Assembly (NCBI RefSeq): GCF_017814275.1
Contig: NZ_JAGIYQ010000003.1
Coordinates: forward strand, 62,001-126,000
Source of the DNA: Gottfriedia endophytica
GTDB lineage: Bacteria; Bacillota; Bacilli; Bacillales; Bacillaceae_G
Reading direction: 5' to 3'
Length of the DNA stretch: 64,000 bases
Shown here: positions 10,246 through 19,714 of the stretch, in pieces
Layout of the letters: the number at the start of each line of letters is the position of its first letter
How positions within the stretch are numbered: the stretch's first letter is position 1
Program-made: the position numbers and the translations under genes
Notes under the pieces: model-generated
Told to the model about the DNA's origin: nothing
Databases searched by the model: none
The model's input: only the letters and a program-made list of their open reading frames with translations

Positions 10246-10261
10246 CTGAAGGAGAGGTAAG

Positions 10262-11812
10262 ATGAGATTTAGGTTTAAAATAGCACTATTTATTATTATT
10301 GCATTAGTCATTCTTTATTTTACTTCACCAATGCTAACATATAACTGGCTACTTGATATTATTCTTTATGGAAAAATGAATTTCGTTAGTGGAGTTAGTG
10401 TTATGTTTTCCATTACTGCTATTGGTGTTGCATTTATCATATTCTTAGAAAATCGAAATCCAGCGAGGACATTAACTTGGATTGTTGCTTTAGCAATATT
10501 TCCAGTGTTTGGTTTTTTCTTTTATTTGTTATTTGGTCAAAGTTATCGAAAAAAACGAATTTACAAAAAAAAGTCTATAATTGATGAACATGTCTATCAA
10601 TTATATAAACGAAAGAACCCTGTAGATGTTAGTGATTTGGCCGAAAAGAACGATAAACTAGATTATTTACTGAAAGTAGGACTGACTCAAGGGAATATTG
10701 GTTTATCCAGAAATACAAAAACGCAAGTCCTAACGAATGGTACTGAAACCTTTCCTGCCATTTTAGAAGAGTTAAAAAAAGCAAAACACCATATCCACAT
10801 GGAATTTTATATTGTTCGGGATGACGATATAGGTACTCAAATTAAAGACATCTTAATTGAAAAAGCTAAACAAGGTGTTGAGGTTCGCTTTTTATATGAT
10901 GGAGTTGGAAGTTGGCAACTTTCCAAAACATATAAAAATGATTTAATTGAAGCTGGTGTTCAAATCGTTCCATTTTCACCAGTAAAAATTCCGATTTTAA
11001 ATGATACGATTAATTATCGAAACCATAGGAAAATTGTGGTGATCGATGGGCAAGTTGGTTTCGTAGGTGGTTTAAATATTGGTGATGAGTATTTAGGGAA
11101 AGATGAATACTACGGGAAATGGAGAGATACTCATCTGAAATTAGTTGGTGAAGCTGTCCAATCTTTACAGGTTATCTTTTTACAAGATTGGTTTTATATG
11201 ACAAATGAAATTATTAAAGGCCCTGTTTATTTTCAAATAACTGATTTGCCTGAATTCTATTCTGAAGGGGTCGTTCAAATTGTTGCAGGTGGTCCGGATA
11301 ATAAACATGATGTGATAAAGCAATTATTTTTTGCAATGATAACGAATGCAAGAAAAAATATCTGTATAATGACTCCTTATTTTGTTCCAGATGACGATCT
11401 GTTAACAGCACTTAAGGTTGCTGCTAATGCAGGTGTTAAGGTGCAAATATTAGTGCCAGATCGTCCAGACAAAAAAATTGTATTTCATGCTTCAAGGTCA
11501 TATTTCCCTGAATTATTAGATGCCGGCGTTGAAATTTATGAATACAAACAAGGCTTTCTACACGGCAAAATACTAATGGCAGATGATGAGGTAGCTTCTA
11601 TTGGTACAGCAAATATGGATATGAGAAGCTTTCATTTAAACTTTGAAATAACAGCCTTTTTATATTTAGAACAAAGTATAGAAAGATTAGCAGCAGATTT
11701 TCAAGATGATTTGAAGAATTCACGACAAATCAAATATACCGACTTTTTGAAAAGACCAATGTATTTACGAATTTTCGAATCATTATCAAGATTACTAGCA
11801 CCATTATTATAG
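10262..11812 (+). CDS. cls: Cardiolipin synthase
   Basis: Membrane phospholipase D-type enzyme of 516 residues that condenses phosphatidylglycerol into cardiolipin. Two N-terminal membrane segments (about residues 5-22 and 38-60) precede two PLD domains. The catalytic HxKxxxxD motifs are HRKIVVID and HGKILMAD. RBS GAAGGAGAGG precedes the ATG. Length is normal for the family. Confidence 0.95.
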   Translation: MRFRFKIALFIIIALVILYFTSPMLTYNWLLDIILYGKMNFVSGVSVMFSITAIGVAFIIFLENRNPARTLTWIVALAIFPVFGFFFYLLFGQSYRKKRIYKKKSIIDEHVYQLYKRKNPVDVSDLAEKNDKLDYLLKVGLTQGNIGLSRNTKTQVLTNGTETFPAILEELKKAKHHIHMEFYIVRDDDIGTQIKDILIEKAKQGVEVRFLYDGVGSWQLSKTYKNDLIEAGVQIVPFSPVKIPILNDTINYRNHRKIVVIDGQVGFVGGLNIGDEYLGKDEYYGKWRDTHLKLVGEAVQSLQVIFLQDWFYMTNEIIKGPVYFQITDLPEFYSEGVVQIVAGGPDNKHDVIKQLFFAMITNARKNICIMTPYFVPDDDLLTALKVAANAGVKVQILVPDRPDKKIVFHASRSYFPELLDAGVEIYEYKQGFLHGKILMADDEVASIGTANMDMRSFHLNFEITAFLYLEQSIERLAADFQDDLKNSRQIKYTDFLKRPMYLRIFESLSRLLAPLL

Positions 11813-11820
11813 GTGAGTAA

Positions 11821-11848
11821 TAACCCAATCTAATTGGGTTATTTTTTT
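11821..11848 (+). terminator. Terminator of cls
   Basis: Stem TAACCCAAT/ATTGGGTTA followed by seven T. Confidence 0.9.
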
Positions 11849-11930
11849 GCTTTAAAATTCAAATTTAGAATGAAAGTAGGATAATCCAAGACCTTAGTCG
11901 AAGGAAAAGAAATAGAAAGGGAGGGATAAA

Positions 11931-13118
11931 ATGCTAGTAGCAAGTACAAAAAACAAAATATTAATCAATTTAGCTGATGCTAAATCAAAGGAAGAATTAA
12001 TTTTGTTGAAAAAACAAAATCAATATTACTGTCCAATTTGTAATGAATCGGTTATTTTGAAAATTGGAGAAAGAAAAAGACCTCATTTTGCTCATAGTTC
12101 ATTAATTCACTGTATAGGAAGGGAAGGGGAATCAGATGTTCATAATCATGGGAAAATTGATATTTATAAATGGTTAAAAAAACAATATGAAAACGTAGAA
12201 CTAGAAAAGTATTTTCCAGAAATAAATCAGCGTACAGACATATTATTATCACACAATGAAATTTTCCTATGTATAGAGTATCAGTGCTCAAAGATTCCAA
12301 ACGCAAAATTAAAAGAGAGGACAATAGGTTATAAAAATCAGGGTATTCCAGTTCTATGGATTCTTGGGCTTAGGCATTTGCTACGAAAAAAAAACAATAT
12401 TTTTCGTTTAAATGAGATTTCACTAAACTGCATGATCGAAACAAGTAGCTTCTGTTTATTCTTTTATGATCCACATATTAAATCTTTTATTCAATTATCC
12501 TCTTTAATTTCATTTTCTTCCACAATATATATTGGTCAGTTAACCATTCTTCCATTGAAAGCATCAAACTTTATAGATTTAGGAAAAAAACATCAACTTT
12601 CTCAAAAACAATTTATCGAGAGTTGGTGTAATTTAAAAAGAAAATACCGTCTTAGTCAGCACTTACTAATCAATGGGAATTTTTATCCTTTCAAACAACT
12701 TTTATATAAAAATTACATTCCATATATGCCTGGACTTATTGGAGTACCTTTAAAAGAAAACTGTCTATTACATGAACATTGCATCATTTGGCAAGGGATG
12801 CTTTATTTAACATTTATTTATCCTAAAAATCGGAATGAAGAAATTTGTTTTAATGATATGGTTTGTTTTGTTCAAAATAAAATAGATAACGGATGTTGGA
12901 AAGTAAACGTTTTACAAGTAATAAATCATGTCACAATTTGTGACCTAATAAATAGTTATTTGACTGTTTTAGAGCATTTTGGAATCATACGAAGAGAAAA
13001 AAATGGTAAAATCAAGAAAATGGTGGATAATTCTAATCCTAATTCTCTTGAGGAAGCATTTATAGAGGATGAAAAGATTTGCCAAATAGCCTATCTTATC
13101 CTATTCCAAAAAAAGTAG
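11931..13118 (+). CDS. coiA: Competence protein CoiA
   Basis: Competence-associated nuclease-like protein of 395 residues, required in some Firmicutes for recombination of incoming DNA. The N-terminal part has a zinc-ribbon-like pattern (YCPICNESV...PHFAH, about residues 32-56). A nuclease-like core follows, with ESDVHNHGK, RTDILL and EYQCSKI. RBS GGGAGGG is directly upstream. A bcr1-like element begins 5 bp after its stop. Neighbours mecA and pepF match the family context. Confidence 0.92.
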   Translation: MLVASTKNKILINLADAKSKEELILLKKQNQYYCPICNESVILKIGERKRPHFAHSSLIHCIGREGESDVHNHGKIDIYKWLKKQYENVELEKYFPEINQRTDILLSHNEIFLCIEYQCSKIPNAKLKERTIGYKNQGIPVLWILGLRHLLRKKNNIFRLNEISLNCMIETSSFCLFFYDPHIKSFIQLSSLISFSSTIYIGQLTILPLKASNFIDLGKKHQLSQKQFIESWCNLKRKYRLSQHLLINGNFYPFKQLLYKNYIPYMPGLIGVPLKENCLLHEHCIIWQGMLYLTFIYPKNRNEEICFNDMVCFVQNKIDNGCWKVNVLQVINHVTICDLINSYLTVLEHFGIIRREKNGKIKKMVDNSNPNSLEEAFIEDEKICQIAYLILFQKK

Positions 13119-13123
13119 GGAAT

Positions 13124-13282
13124 TTTATCCCGCTATTCGCGGGCAGTAAGACACTCACCTCAAGAATCAAAGAGAAACGAGGAAGATAGGTGGTGGATAA
13201 CTGCCCGTAAAAGCCCGATTTGGCGGGCTAACCATCAGTGTGGGAAAAAAGAAATCCCCCTCTGATGGAGGTTTCACTTTAT
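13124..13282 (+). mobile_element. bcr1-like repeat element, copy 1, with TTTAT flanks
   Basis: A 149-bp element (13129-13277) flanked on both sides by TTTAT (13124-13128 and 13278-13282). It folds as three blocks: GGGCAGT...ACTGCCC enclosing ACTCACCT/AGGTGGT; AAAGCCCG...CGGGCT; and CCATCAG...CTGATGG. It ends in GTTTCAC. A second copy lies at 52043-52193. Size and TTTAT flanks match bcr1 as described in the B. cereus group. Confidence 0.85.
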
Positions 13283-13398
13283 TGGGTAATTTATCATAAA
13301 TTTAAGAAGGGAAATACAAAAGATGGACAGAATAGTATAAAAGAGTACTTATGTTCATACTTCCTAATAAAAGGTTAAAATTTTAAGGGGGAATTAAA

Positions 13399-15213
13399 AT
13401 GTCAGAGCAAAAAACAGTAAAAAAATTACCGAATCGTTCTGAGGTAGATGCTCAGTTAACTTGGAGATTAGAAGATATTTATGAAACGGATCAAAAGTGG
13501 GAAGAGGAATTTAAAAAAATTCAATCACTGATTCCTACAATGAAAGAGTATAAAGGGAAATTAAATCAGTCTTCTGAAACATTAGTAGAATCTTTAAAGA
13601 AGAACGATGAAATTTCATTATTAATGGGAAAACTGTATACATACTCTCACATGCGTTATGACCAAGATACAACTAATTCTACATATCAAGCTTATGACGA
13701 TCGTGCAAAGAGTTTATACTCTGAATTTGCTAGTGTTACATCTTATTTTATTCCGGAATTATTATCCATTGAGGAAGAAAAGCTAAATTCATTTTTAGAA
13801 GAAAATAAGGACTTGCAACTTTACAAACATTCATTAGAGGAAATCTTAAAACAAAAACCTCATGTATTGTCAGCGGAGGAAGAAGCAATTCTTGCACAGG
13901 CTTCAGAAGTTTTATCATCTTCTAGTTCAACTTTTGGCATGTTAAATAATGCAGATATAAAATTTCCTACAATTGAGGATGAAAATGGAGAGCATGTTGA
14001 AATCACACATGGCGGATATATACACTTGCTAGAAAGTAGTGACCGTCGTGTAAGAAAAGAAGCGTTTGAAGGAGTATATAATACATACGATTCGTTTAAA
14101 AATACATTTGCTAGTACACTAAGTGGAAATGTTAAAAGAGATAATTTTAATGCAAAAGTTCGAAAATATGAAAGTGCAAGACAAGCCGCACTAAGTAACA
14201 ACAATATCCCTGAGTCAGTTTATGATCAATTAGTTGGAGCGGTAAATGATCATTTACATTTACTTCACAGATATATTAATATCCGCAAAAAAGCGTTGAA
14301 GCTTGATGAACTTCATATGTATGATTTATTTACTCCTCTTGTAGAAGAAGTGAAAATGGAAGTAACGTATGATGAAGCAAAGGAAACGCTGTTAAAAGCT
14401 TTAAAGCCTCTTGGAGAAGAATATATTGAGGTTTTAAAAGAGGCTTATGAAAACCGATGGGTTGACGTAGTTGAAAATAAAGGAAAACGTAGTGGTGCAT
14501 ATTCTTCAGGAGCATATGGAACAAATCCTTATATTTTAATGAACTGGCACAATAATGTAAATAATTTGTTTACATTAGCTCATGAATTTGGTCATTCAAT
14601 GCATAGTTATTACACTCGAAAAACGCAGCCTTATGTATATGGAGATTACTCAATTTTCGTTGCAGAGGTAGCTTCAACTTGTAATGAGGCAATTTTAAAT
14701 GATTACCTGTTAAAGAATACAGAAGATCCAAAACAACGTTTATATCTTTTAAATCATTATTTAGAAGGATTTAGAGGTACAGTTTTCCGTCAAACGATGT
14801 TTGCTGAGTTTGAACATACTATTCATCAATTAGCACAAAATGGTGAAGCATTAACGCCTGATTTATTAACAAAAACGTATTATGAATTAAACAAAAAGTA
14901 TTTTGGGGAAGACATCGTAATTGATGAGTTAATCGGATTAGAATGGAGCCGAATTCCTCATTTTTACTATAATTATTATGTTTATCAATATGCAACTGGA
15001 TTTAGTGCAGCTACAGCTCTTTCTAAGCAAATATTAGAAGAAGGGGAGCCTGCTGTTGAGCGTTACTTAGGCTATTTAAAATCAGGAAGCTCTGATTATC
15101 CAATTGAGGTGTTGAAAAAAGCTGGAGTTGATATGACATCTTCTCAACCAATTGTAGAAGCATTAAAAGTGTTTGAAGAAATGTTAAATGAACTTGAAGA
15201 GTTATTATTCTAA
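13399..15213 (+). CDS. pepF: Oligoendopeptidase F
   Basis: Cytoplasmic M3-family zinc metallopeptidase of 604 residues that cleaves short peptides. The catalytic zinc motif HEFGHSMH is in TLAHEFGHSMHSYY at about residue 395. The third ligand region is in the following helix (FVAEVASTCNEA). RBS AGGGGGAAT precedes the ATG. Together with the Opp importer it would recycle peptides. Length is normal. Confidence 0.95.
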   Translation: MSEQKTVKKLPNRSEVDAQLTWRLEDIYETDQKWEEEFKKIQSLIPTMKEYKGKLNQSSETLVESLKKNDEISLLMGKLYTYSHMRYDQDTTNSTYQAYDDRAKSLYSEFASVTSYFIPELLSIEEEKLNSFLEENKDLQLYKHSLEEILKQKPHVLSAEEEAILAQASEVLSSSSSTFGMLNNADIKFPTIEDENGEHVEITHGGYIHLLESSDRRVRKEAFEGVYNTYDSFKNTFASTLSGNVKRDNFNAKVRKYESARQAALSNNNIPESVYDQLVGAVNDHLHLLHRYINIRKKALKLDELHMYDLFTPLVEEVKMEVTYDEAKETLLKALKPLGEEYIEVLKEAYENRWVDVVENKGKRSGAYSSGAYGTNPYILMNWHNNVNNLFTLAHEFGHSMHSYYTRKTQPYVYGDYSIFVAEVASTCNEAILNDYLLKNTEDPKQRLYLLNHYLEGFRGTVFRQTMFAEFEHTIHQLAQNGEALTPDLLTKTYYELNKKYFGEDIVIDELIGLEWSRIPHFYYNYYVYQYATGFSAATALSKQILEEGEPAVERYLGYLKSGSSDYPIEVLKKAGVDMTSSQPIVEALKVFEEMLNELEELLF

Positions 15214-15282
15214 TTAGTTCCTTTATAGAGGAACAAAAATGATACTTTTGATTGTATCAAATTAAGCGAAAATGTGTCTAAA

Positions 15283-15333
15283 TTGTGAAATACTGTTCAA
15301 AGGGTTGCAAAATAAATCGAAACGATGTATTAT
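15283..15333 (+). promoter_or_regulatory. RoxS promoter with candidate Rex site
   Basis: -35 TTGCAA (15305-15310), 17-bp spacer, -10 TATTAT (15328-15333). Directly upstream is TTGTGAA-ATACTG-TTCAAAG (15283-15302), close to the Rex operator TTGTGAA-N6-TTCACAA. RoxS is known to be repressed by the NADH sensor Rex in B. subtilis, which fits. The site assignment is by consensus only. Confidence 0.7.
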
Positions 15334-15339
15334 ATGGGT

Positions 15340-15456
15340 GTGAACTAATTCACAAACACAAATACCCCTTTGTTTGAACGTGAAAATTTCTCCCATCCCC
15401 TATGATGTCTTAATTGACATCGAAAAAAAGGACTCGGCGTAAGCTGAGTCCTTTTT
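15340..15456 (+). ncRNA. roxS: Small regulatory RNA RoxS (RsaE)
   Basis: A ~117-nt transcript inferred from the promoter and terminator. It contains the conserved RsaE/RoxS sequence: ATACCCCTTTGTTTGAA, then a short A-rich link and the C-rich seed ATTTCTCCCATCCCC (15386-15400). It ends in a GGACTCGGC/GCTGAGTCC terminator. The location between pepF and yjbH/spxH is the same as in Staphylococcus and Bacillus. RoxS represses central-metabolism mRNAs by pairing its C-rich loops with ribosome binding sites. Confidence 0.93.
15430..15456. terminator. Bidirectional terminator of RoxS and spxH
   Basis: Stem GGACTCGGC-GTAA-GCTGAGTCC with A-run on one side and T-run on the other. It ends RoxS on the plus strand and spxH on the minus strand. 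Confidence 0.9.
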
Positions 15457-15460
15457 TATT

Positions 15461-16342
15461 TCAATGTATATATTGGTAAAATTCAGTGTCGTTCTGGATA
15501 ACCTTTTTAACTTTTCTTAATAACATCATTTTCTTTAGATATAATTCAATTTGTTGTATTGATTGCTCATACACATCACAAAGCTCATTCACTGTAACGA
15601 AAGGATTCACCTTAATATAATCAAGTAAATCTGGTAAATTTCGTTTAGTTAATTTTTCTTTACTCATTAATTGAAGGATTTTTACATAAGTTTGATAACT
15701 TTCAAATCCATTAATTTTTAAGCCTTCTTCTTCAATATTTTCACTAAAAAATACTACACTTGGAATTTCGGTAATAAGCATTTCTTTTGTAATTTTTAAA
15801 TCACATTGAAAGGCTTTGATTGATAGAGGTCCGTTTAAATCATCAATAAATTCTTTCACATCAATATTAATTTCCTTGGCACATTCGATTAGCACTTCTT
15901 TTTCAGTAATATCTTTATTCATTAAAAAATAATATTCTTGGAGCTTCTTTAAATAATTAAGGCCAGCATGTCGCCCTTGAAGTTCAGCTGCCTTAATTGC
16001 AATGGCAGAATAATAAGGATAAAGCTCTTTATTATCAAGCCAAATATCTTGATCACATAGAATATCAGAACGTCTAGCAGTTTTTTCCCATACAAATGAA
16101 AGTGAATTAAAATTTTTTTCTAGTAGTTTTTTTGTTGTATAATATCCGCTAACTGGAATAAAGGTAGCGGAAAAGTAATGACCGTATTCTAAGATGAACT
16201 TTTTAAAAGATGCACTAAAATCCCAACAATTTCTACAAAGAGGATCTATAAAAACATAGAGTTCGATTGGTTTCTTAGTGCAACAGGTTTCTTTTGATGG
16301 ATTAGATTCATTGTTACAATAGTTGTCATGCATTCTTTTCAC
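15461..16342 (-). CDS. spxH: Spx degradation adaptor SpxH (YjbH)
   Basis: Thioredoxin/DsbA-like adaptor that presents Spx to ClpXP, 293 residues. The motif DPLCRNCW near residue 33 gives the CxxC-type site, preceded by a Cys-rich N-terminus (SKETCCTKK) seen in this family. The C-terminal third is helical. It lies immediately downstream of RoxS on the opposite strand, the usual arrangement. Its target Spx is encoded at 7896-8294. Confidence 0.9.
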   Translation of the reverse strand: MKRMHDNYCNNESNPSKETCCTKKPIELYVFIDPLCRNCWDFSASFKKFILEYGHYFSATFIPVSGYYTTKKLLEKNFNSLSFVWEKTARRSDILCDQDIWLDNKELYPYYSAIAIKAAELQGRHAGLNYLKKLQEYYFLMNKDITEKEVLIECAKEINIDVKEFIDDLNGPLSIKAFQCDLKITKEMLITEIPSVVFFSENIEEEGLKINGFESYQTYVKILQLMSKEKLTKRNLPDLLDYIKVNPFVTVNELCDVYEQSIQQIELYLKKMMLLRKVKKVIQNDTEFYQYIH

Positions 16343-16506
16343 CCTTAATAAAGCTAATTTCTGATTTTTTTAGCATTATTTGAAATAATGCTTACCAATA
16401 TATACTCTCGCTTTATCTAAAAATATTGTAGCAATGTGAAACAAATATATCAAATGACATGCATTACAGTATGAGTATTTTTTAATAATCAAAATTTTTC
16501 ATCTAA

Positions 16507-16729
16507 GCTTTTATTGAAAATATTGTTGCTTTTTCAGTATGTGTAAGTTGATTTCCACTCCAGGATGCTCACTTTCCTAGGGGCGTGAGCAGAGCCTCCT
16601 CGTCGCTAACGCTCCTGTGGGGTCTCAGCCTTCCCGCATCTCCCACAGGAGTCGAGCACCCTTCCGTTCCAATCAACTTATTATCAATATCAAATCTCCA
16701 AAAAAAGACAATCGTTTAGAAATGAGTCT
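16507..16729 (-). mobile_element. MITE copy 4
   Basis: About 223 bp. Ends at 16507-16531 (AGCTTTTATTGAAAAT...) and about 16706-16728; GC-rich core 16545-16680 in minus orientation, co-directional with spxH and cwlQ. Flanks TTCATCTA and TATATCTA match at 6 of 8 positions, a degenerate target duplication. Confidence 0.85.
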
Positions 16730-16936
16730 ATATCTAAGTAATTAGTCTCAGTTAAGAAATTCGATCGTATAAAAATGAGGCTCTGAACTATTTAATGTGT
16801 TTTTTTAGATTGTTTGAACCGACACTCTTTAAGAAAAAAGGCTCCGAGATTTCGCAGAGAGGAAGGGGCGAAGAGGATGTTAGTCCATAAAATGGATGTT
16901 TTCTTGCAAATATCAAAAATTGAGTTCATCATAAAA

Positions 16937-16978
16937 AAATAGCTAACCAATTAGCATTGCACTAATAAGTTAGCTATA
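16937..16978 (-). terminator. Terminator of cwlQ
   Basis: Stem ATAGCTAAC/GTTAGCTAT. On the minus strand it ends in a run of seven T, just downstream of the cwlQ stop. Confidence 0.85.
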
Positions 16979-16993
16979 TAATGGAATTTGTTT

Positions 16994-17680
16994 TTAAGCT
17001 TCTAAATAAGTTTGAGACACCTTTTTAACGTAATCTTGTGTTTCTTTAAATGGTGGAATTCCGCCATATTTACGAACGTTTCCCATTCCTGCATTATAAG
17101 CTGCCAGCGATAATGGTAAATTATTATCATACATTGTTAAATAACGCTTAATTTCGCGAGTACCAGCTTCGATGTTCTGTTTTGGATCAAAAGGATTTGA
17201 GACACTATATTCTTTTAAATTTACGGGCATTAATTGCATAAGACCTTTTGCACCAGCATGACTTACTGCATTTGGATTAAAGTTTGATTCATGCTGAATA
17301 ATTGCTTTAATCAAATTAGCATCCACATCATATTTTTGTGACATCTCTTGGATAATGTCATCATATTGGGTTACTTTACCACTTATATTTTTATTTGGAG
17401 AAAGCTCTGTTTTTCCTACAGGGTATGTATTACTGATATCCATTGTTGGATCATTAGTTAAAAATGGATTTCCATAAGATAAGGCCGGTTGCTGAACATT
17501 AATGATGTTATTTGAGTTTTGATCGGTTTGATCTTTTGATAACAATGATTGAAGCTCATCATTAAACATTGCATTGAAAATAGAGCTTGTATCATTGTTG
17601 CTTGTTTGATTAGATGATGAAGCACTAAGATTTGATAAGGCTTGAAGCTGAATAAATTTTTGAATCGTTTCAGTGTTCAT
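16994..17680 (-). CDS. cwlQ: Lytic transglycosylase (CwlQ/YjbJ-like)
   Basis: Peptidoglycan hydrolase of 228 residues. A low-complexity Ser/Asn/Gln-rich N-terminal half is followed by an SLT (goose-lysozyme-like) domain from about residue 108. The catalytic glutamate is in IIQHESNFNP, followed by GAKGLMQLMP and AAYNAGMGNV. No signal peptide is evident, as in the B. subtilis homologue. The start overlaps the yjbK stop by 4 bases, so the two are co-translated. Confidence 0.88.
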   Translation of the reverse strand: MNTETIQKFIQLQALSNLSASSSNQTSNNDTSSIFNAMFNDELQSLLSKDQTDQNSNNIINVQQPALSYGNPFLTNDPTMDISNTYPVGKTELSPNKNISGKVTQYDDIIQEMSQKYDVDANLIKAIIQHESNFNPNAVSHAGAKGLMQLMPVNLKEYSVSNPFDPKQNIEAGTREIKRYLTMYDNNLPLSLAAYNAGMGNVRKYGGIPPFKETQDYVKKVSQTYLEA

Positions 17681-18273
17681 TCTATTTTCTCTCCTACTAG
17701 CTGTTGTTTAACAGTGAAAAAACGTTTAATTTTATTTGGAGTTTCACGAATTGGGATCTGTAATTGGTTTAATAGATTAGAAAAAACCTCTGATCCAATT
17801 TTTTCATCAGTTACTTCATATTCTATTTCATAATCATCTATATGAAAATAAGTACTATGGTCTAAAACAAGTAACCCTTCTTGGTATAGAAGTTCTGCAC
17901 GGTTTGTAGCAAGTTCACCAAATAAGCACAACTTTTGACATGACACTCCATTTTCTTCCAAATAACTCTTCACTTCACCTGTTGGTATAGCATTTGAATT
18001 TAGCATATTTTTTGCAGGTTCTTCTGTTAATGTTTGATGTATTTCTAAATGACCAACTGATTGTTTTAATTTCAATGTTAATGTATAGGAATTATTTTTT
18101 TCTCTAATTCTTAAAGCTCCACCTAATCTTTTGATATCGAATGTTGGTGAGTCAAAATAATAATTAATTTGTTTTTTAAATAAATCAGATTTAATAGCGA
18201 ATTTTTCTTTTAGTAGGTCAAATTCTTGTTTAGTAAGTAGATTTTTAAATTCAATTTCAATTTCTCGTGACAT
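17677..18273 (-). CDS. yjbK: CYTH-domain triphosphate tunnel protein YjbK
   Basis: 198 residues. The N-terminal EIEIEFKNLL is the ExExK signature of the CYTH/triphosphate tunnel metalloenzyme superfamily. Basic and acidic strands follow (RIREKNNSYTLTLKLKQ, IDDYEIEYEVTDE). Such proteins hydrolyse or bind inorganic or nucleoside triphosphates; the precise substrate is unknown. It is encoded divergently from yjbL-relQ-nadK, as in related genomes. Confidence 0.88.
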   Translation of the reverse strand: MSREIEIEFKNLLTKQEFDLLKEKFAIKSDLFKKQINYYFDSPTFDIKRLGGALRIREKNNSYTLTLKLKQSVGHLEIHQTLTEEPAKNMLNSNAIPTGEVKSYLEENGVSCQKLCLFGELATNRAELLYQEGLLVLDHSTYFHIDDYEIEYEVTDEKIGSEVFSNLLNQLQIPIRETPNKIKRFFTVKQQLVGEKIE

Positions 18274-18408
18274 AATATTGATCTCCTTTTTGGTTAAGCG
18301 GGATTGTTTTTGAATACATTGTGTTTGATGAATATCATTAAATATTGAGGAATTTCATCTCTGATTATCGTTTAACTTTATGATACAATAGGATAGATTA
18401 AAACAAGT

Positions 18409-18640
18409 GGCTCTTTTCTAAAAGATTGTTGTTTTTTAAGAGTTTGTTAAAGCAAACTTCTAATAAAGCTGAAGTTAGTTGGAGCTGAAGGTGCGAGACT
18501 CCTGTGGTAGCAGCGGGTCAGGTGAGACCCCGCAGGAGCGATAGCGACGAGGAGGCTCACCGCCCGCCCCACGGAAAGCGAGCATCCTGGAGCTGAGACA
18601 CCACACTACTTTTTAAATAGCAATATTTACGAAAAAAGCT
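18409..18640 (+). mobile_element. MITE copy 5
   Basis: 232 bp in the divergent region between yjbK and yjbL. Ends at 18409-18433 (GGCTCTTTTCTAAAAGATTG...) and 18619-18640 (AGCAATATTTACG...AAGCT). GC-rich core 18475-18600, plus orientation, reading toward yjbL. It lies only 45 bp upstream of the yjbL start, so it may separate yjbL from its promoter or provide leader RNA. Confidence 0.88.
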
Positions 18641-18684
18641 AATAAGTATGAAACAACTTAGTATTATCGGAGGCAAACTATAAT

Positions 18685-19062
18685 ATGCGAAAAATAGAAT
18701 TAGTTCATGAAGTAGTTCTTGAAGAATCAAGACTAAATCTTAAAATAAAATCAAATGATGTAGATTTATCACAAGCTGTTGAAATAGGAACTTTAATTGC
18801 AGATTCGGACAATGCATCATTATTGTATATAATAGAAGAAAAGGAAGATTTTGTATATATTTCGATTCCTAGTTCATTATGGAATGAAATCAATAATGCA
18901 TACATAAAGGAATTACCAGTATATTTGACTTGTGAAAAAGGAGAAATGCTGCTAGAGAATTGGCAATTCGAACTTTCCACATTTTTAGAAAATGTAGAAG
19001 GGAATTTCAACTATGGACAAGAGTTTGTAGAAAAGGTAAATGATGTGTTTTTAAAAAGGTAA
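18685..19062 (+). CDS. yjbL: YjbL-like protein (UPF0738 family)
   Basis: 125-residue acidic soluble protein without membrane segments. It matches the small UPF0738 family found upstream of the alarmone synthetase gene in bacilli. RBS TCGGAGGCAAAC precedes the ATG. It is followed directly by relQ. Function unknown. Confidence 0.75.
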   Translation: MRKIELVHEVVLEESRLNLKIKSNDVDLSQAVEIGTLIADSDNASLLYIIEEKEDFVYISIPSSLWNEINNAYIKELPVYLTCEKGEMLLENWQFELSTFLENVEGNFNYGQEFVEKVNDVFLKR

Positions 19063-19077
19063 TTGGTGGTGAACCAT

Positions 19078-19701
19078 ATGATAGAACAATTGGAAAAATT
19101 TCTAGCTCCTTATGATCAAGCTGTAAATGAATTGAAAGTAAAATTAAAAGGAATACGTAAACAATATGAGGAAACGAACCAACATTCTCCAGTTGAGTTT
19201 GTAACAGGTCGTGTTAAACCAGTACATAGTATAATTAAGAAAGCAATACGTAAAAATATCCCAATATCTAATATAGAAAGCGAAGTGCAGGACATTGCTG
19301 GACTTCGTATGATGTGTCAATTCAAGGAAGATATTCAGATTGTTGTAGAACTTTTAAGGGAAAGAAATGACTTCAAAATAGTCGAAGAACGAGATTATAT
19401 TGCTCATAAAAAAAAGAGTGGCTACCGTTCGTACCACGTTGTAGTTGAATATCCAGTTCAAACGATATCTGGTGAAAAAAAAGTACTTGTGGAAATTCAA
19501 ATTAGAACACTTGCAATGAATTTTTGGGCTACAATCGAACATTCTTTAAATTATAAATATAAAGGGCAATATCCTGAAAACATTCATGAACGTTTGAAGA
19601 GAGCGGCAGAAGCAGCTTTTTTACTTGATGAGGAAATGTCTTTAATAAGGGGAGAAATCCAAGAAGCACAAGCGATATTCTCCAAAAAAAATGACCAATA
19701 A
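19078..19701 (+). CDS. relQ: Small alarmone synthetase RelQ (YjbM)
   Basis: Makes (p)ppGpp from GTP/GDP and ATP; a single RelA-type synthetase domain of 207 residues without hydrolase or regulatory domains. Motifs: [33 protein letters not shown] and [21 protein letters not shown] chose ATG 19078 (RBS GGTGGTGA) over the TTG at 19063, giving MIEQLEKFL, which fits the family length. It forms an operon with yjbL and nadK. Confidence 0.94.
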   Translation: MIEQLEKFLAPYDQAVNELKVKLKGIRKQYEETNQHSPVEFVTGRVKPVHSIIKKAIRKNIPISNIESEVQDIAGLRMMCQFKEDIQIVVELLRERNDFKIVEERDYIAHKKKSGYRSYHVVVEYPVQTISGEKKVLVEIQIRTLAMNFWATIEHSLNYKYKGQYPENIHERLKRAAEAAFLLDEEMSLIRGEIQEAQAIFSKKNDQ

Positions 19702-19714
19702 GGATGGGCAAAAG

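Noticed and set aside
19063-19077. TTG start for relQ adding five residues
   Set aside because: Lies directly on the yjbL stop without an RBS; ATG 19078 has GGTGGTGA and fits the family.
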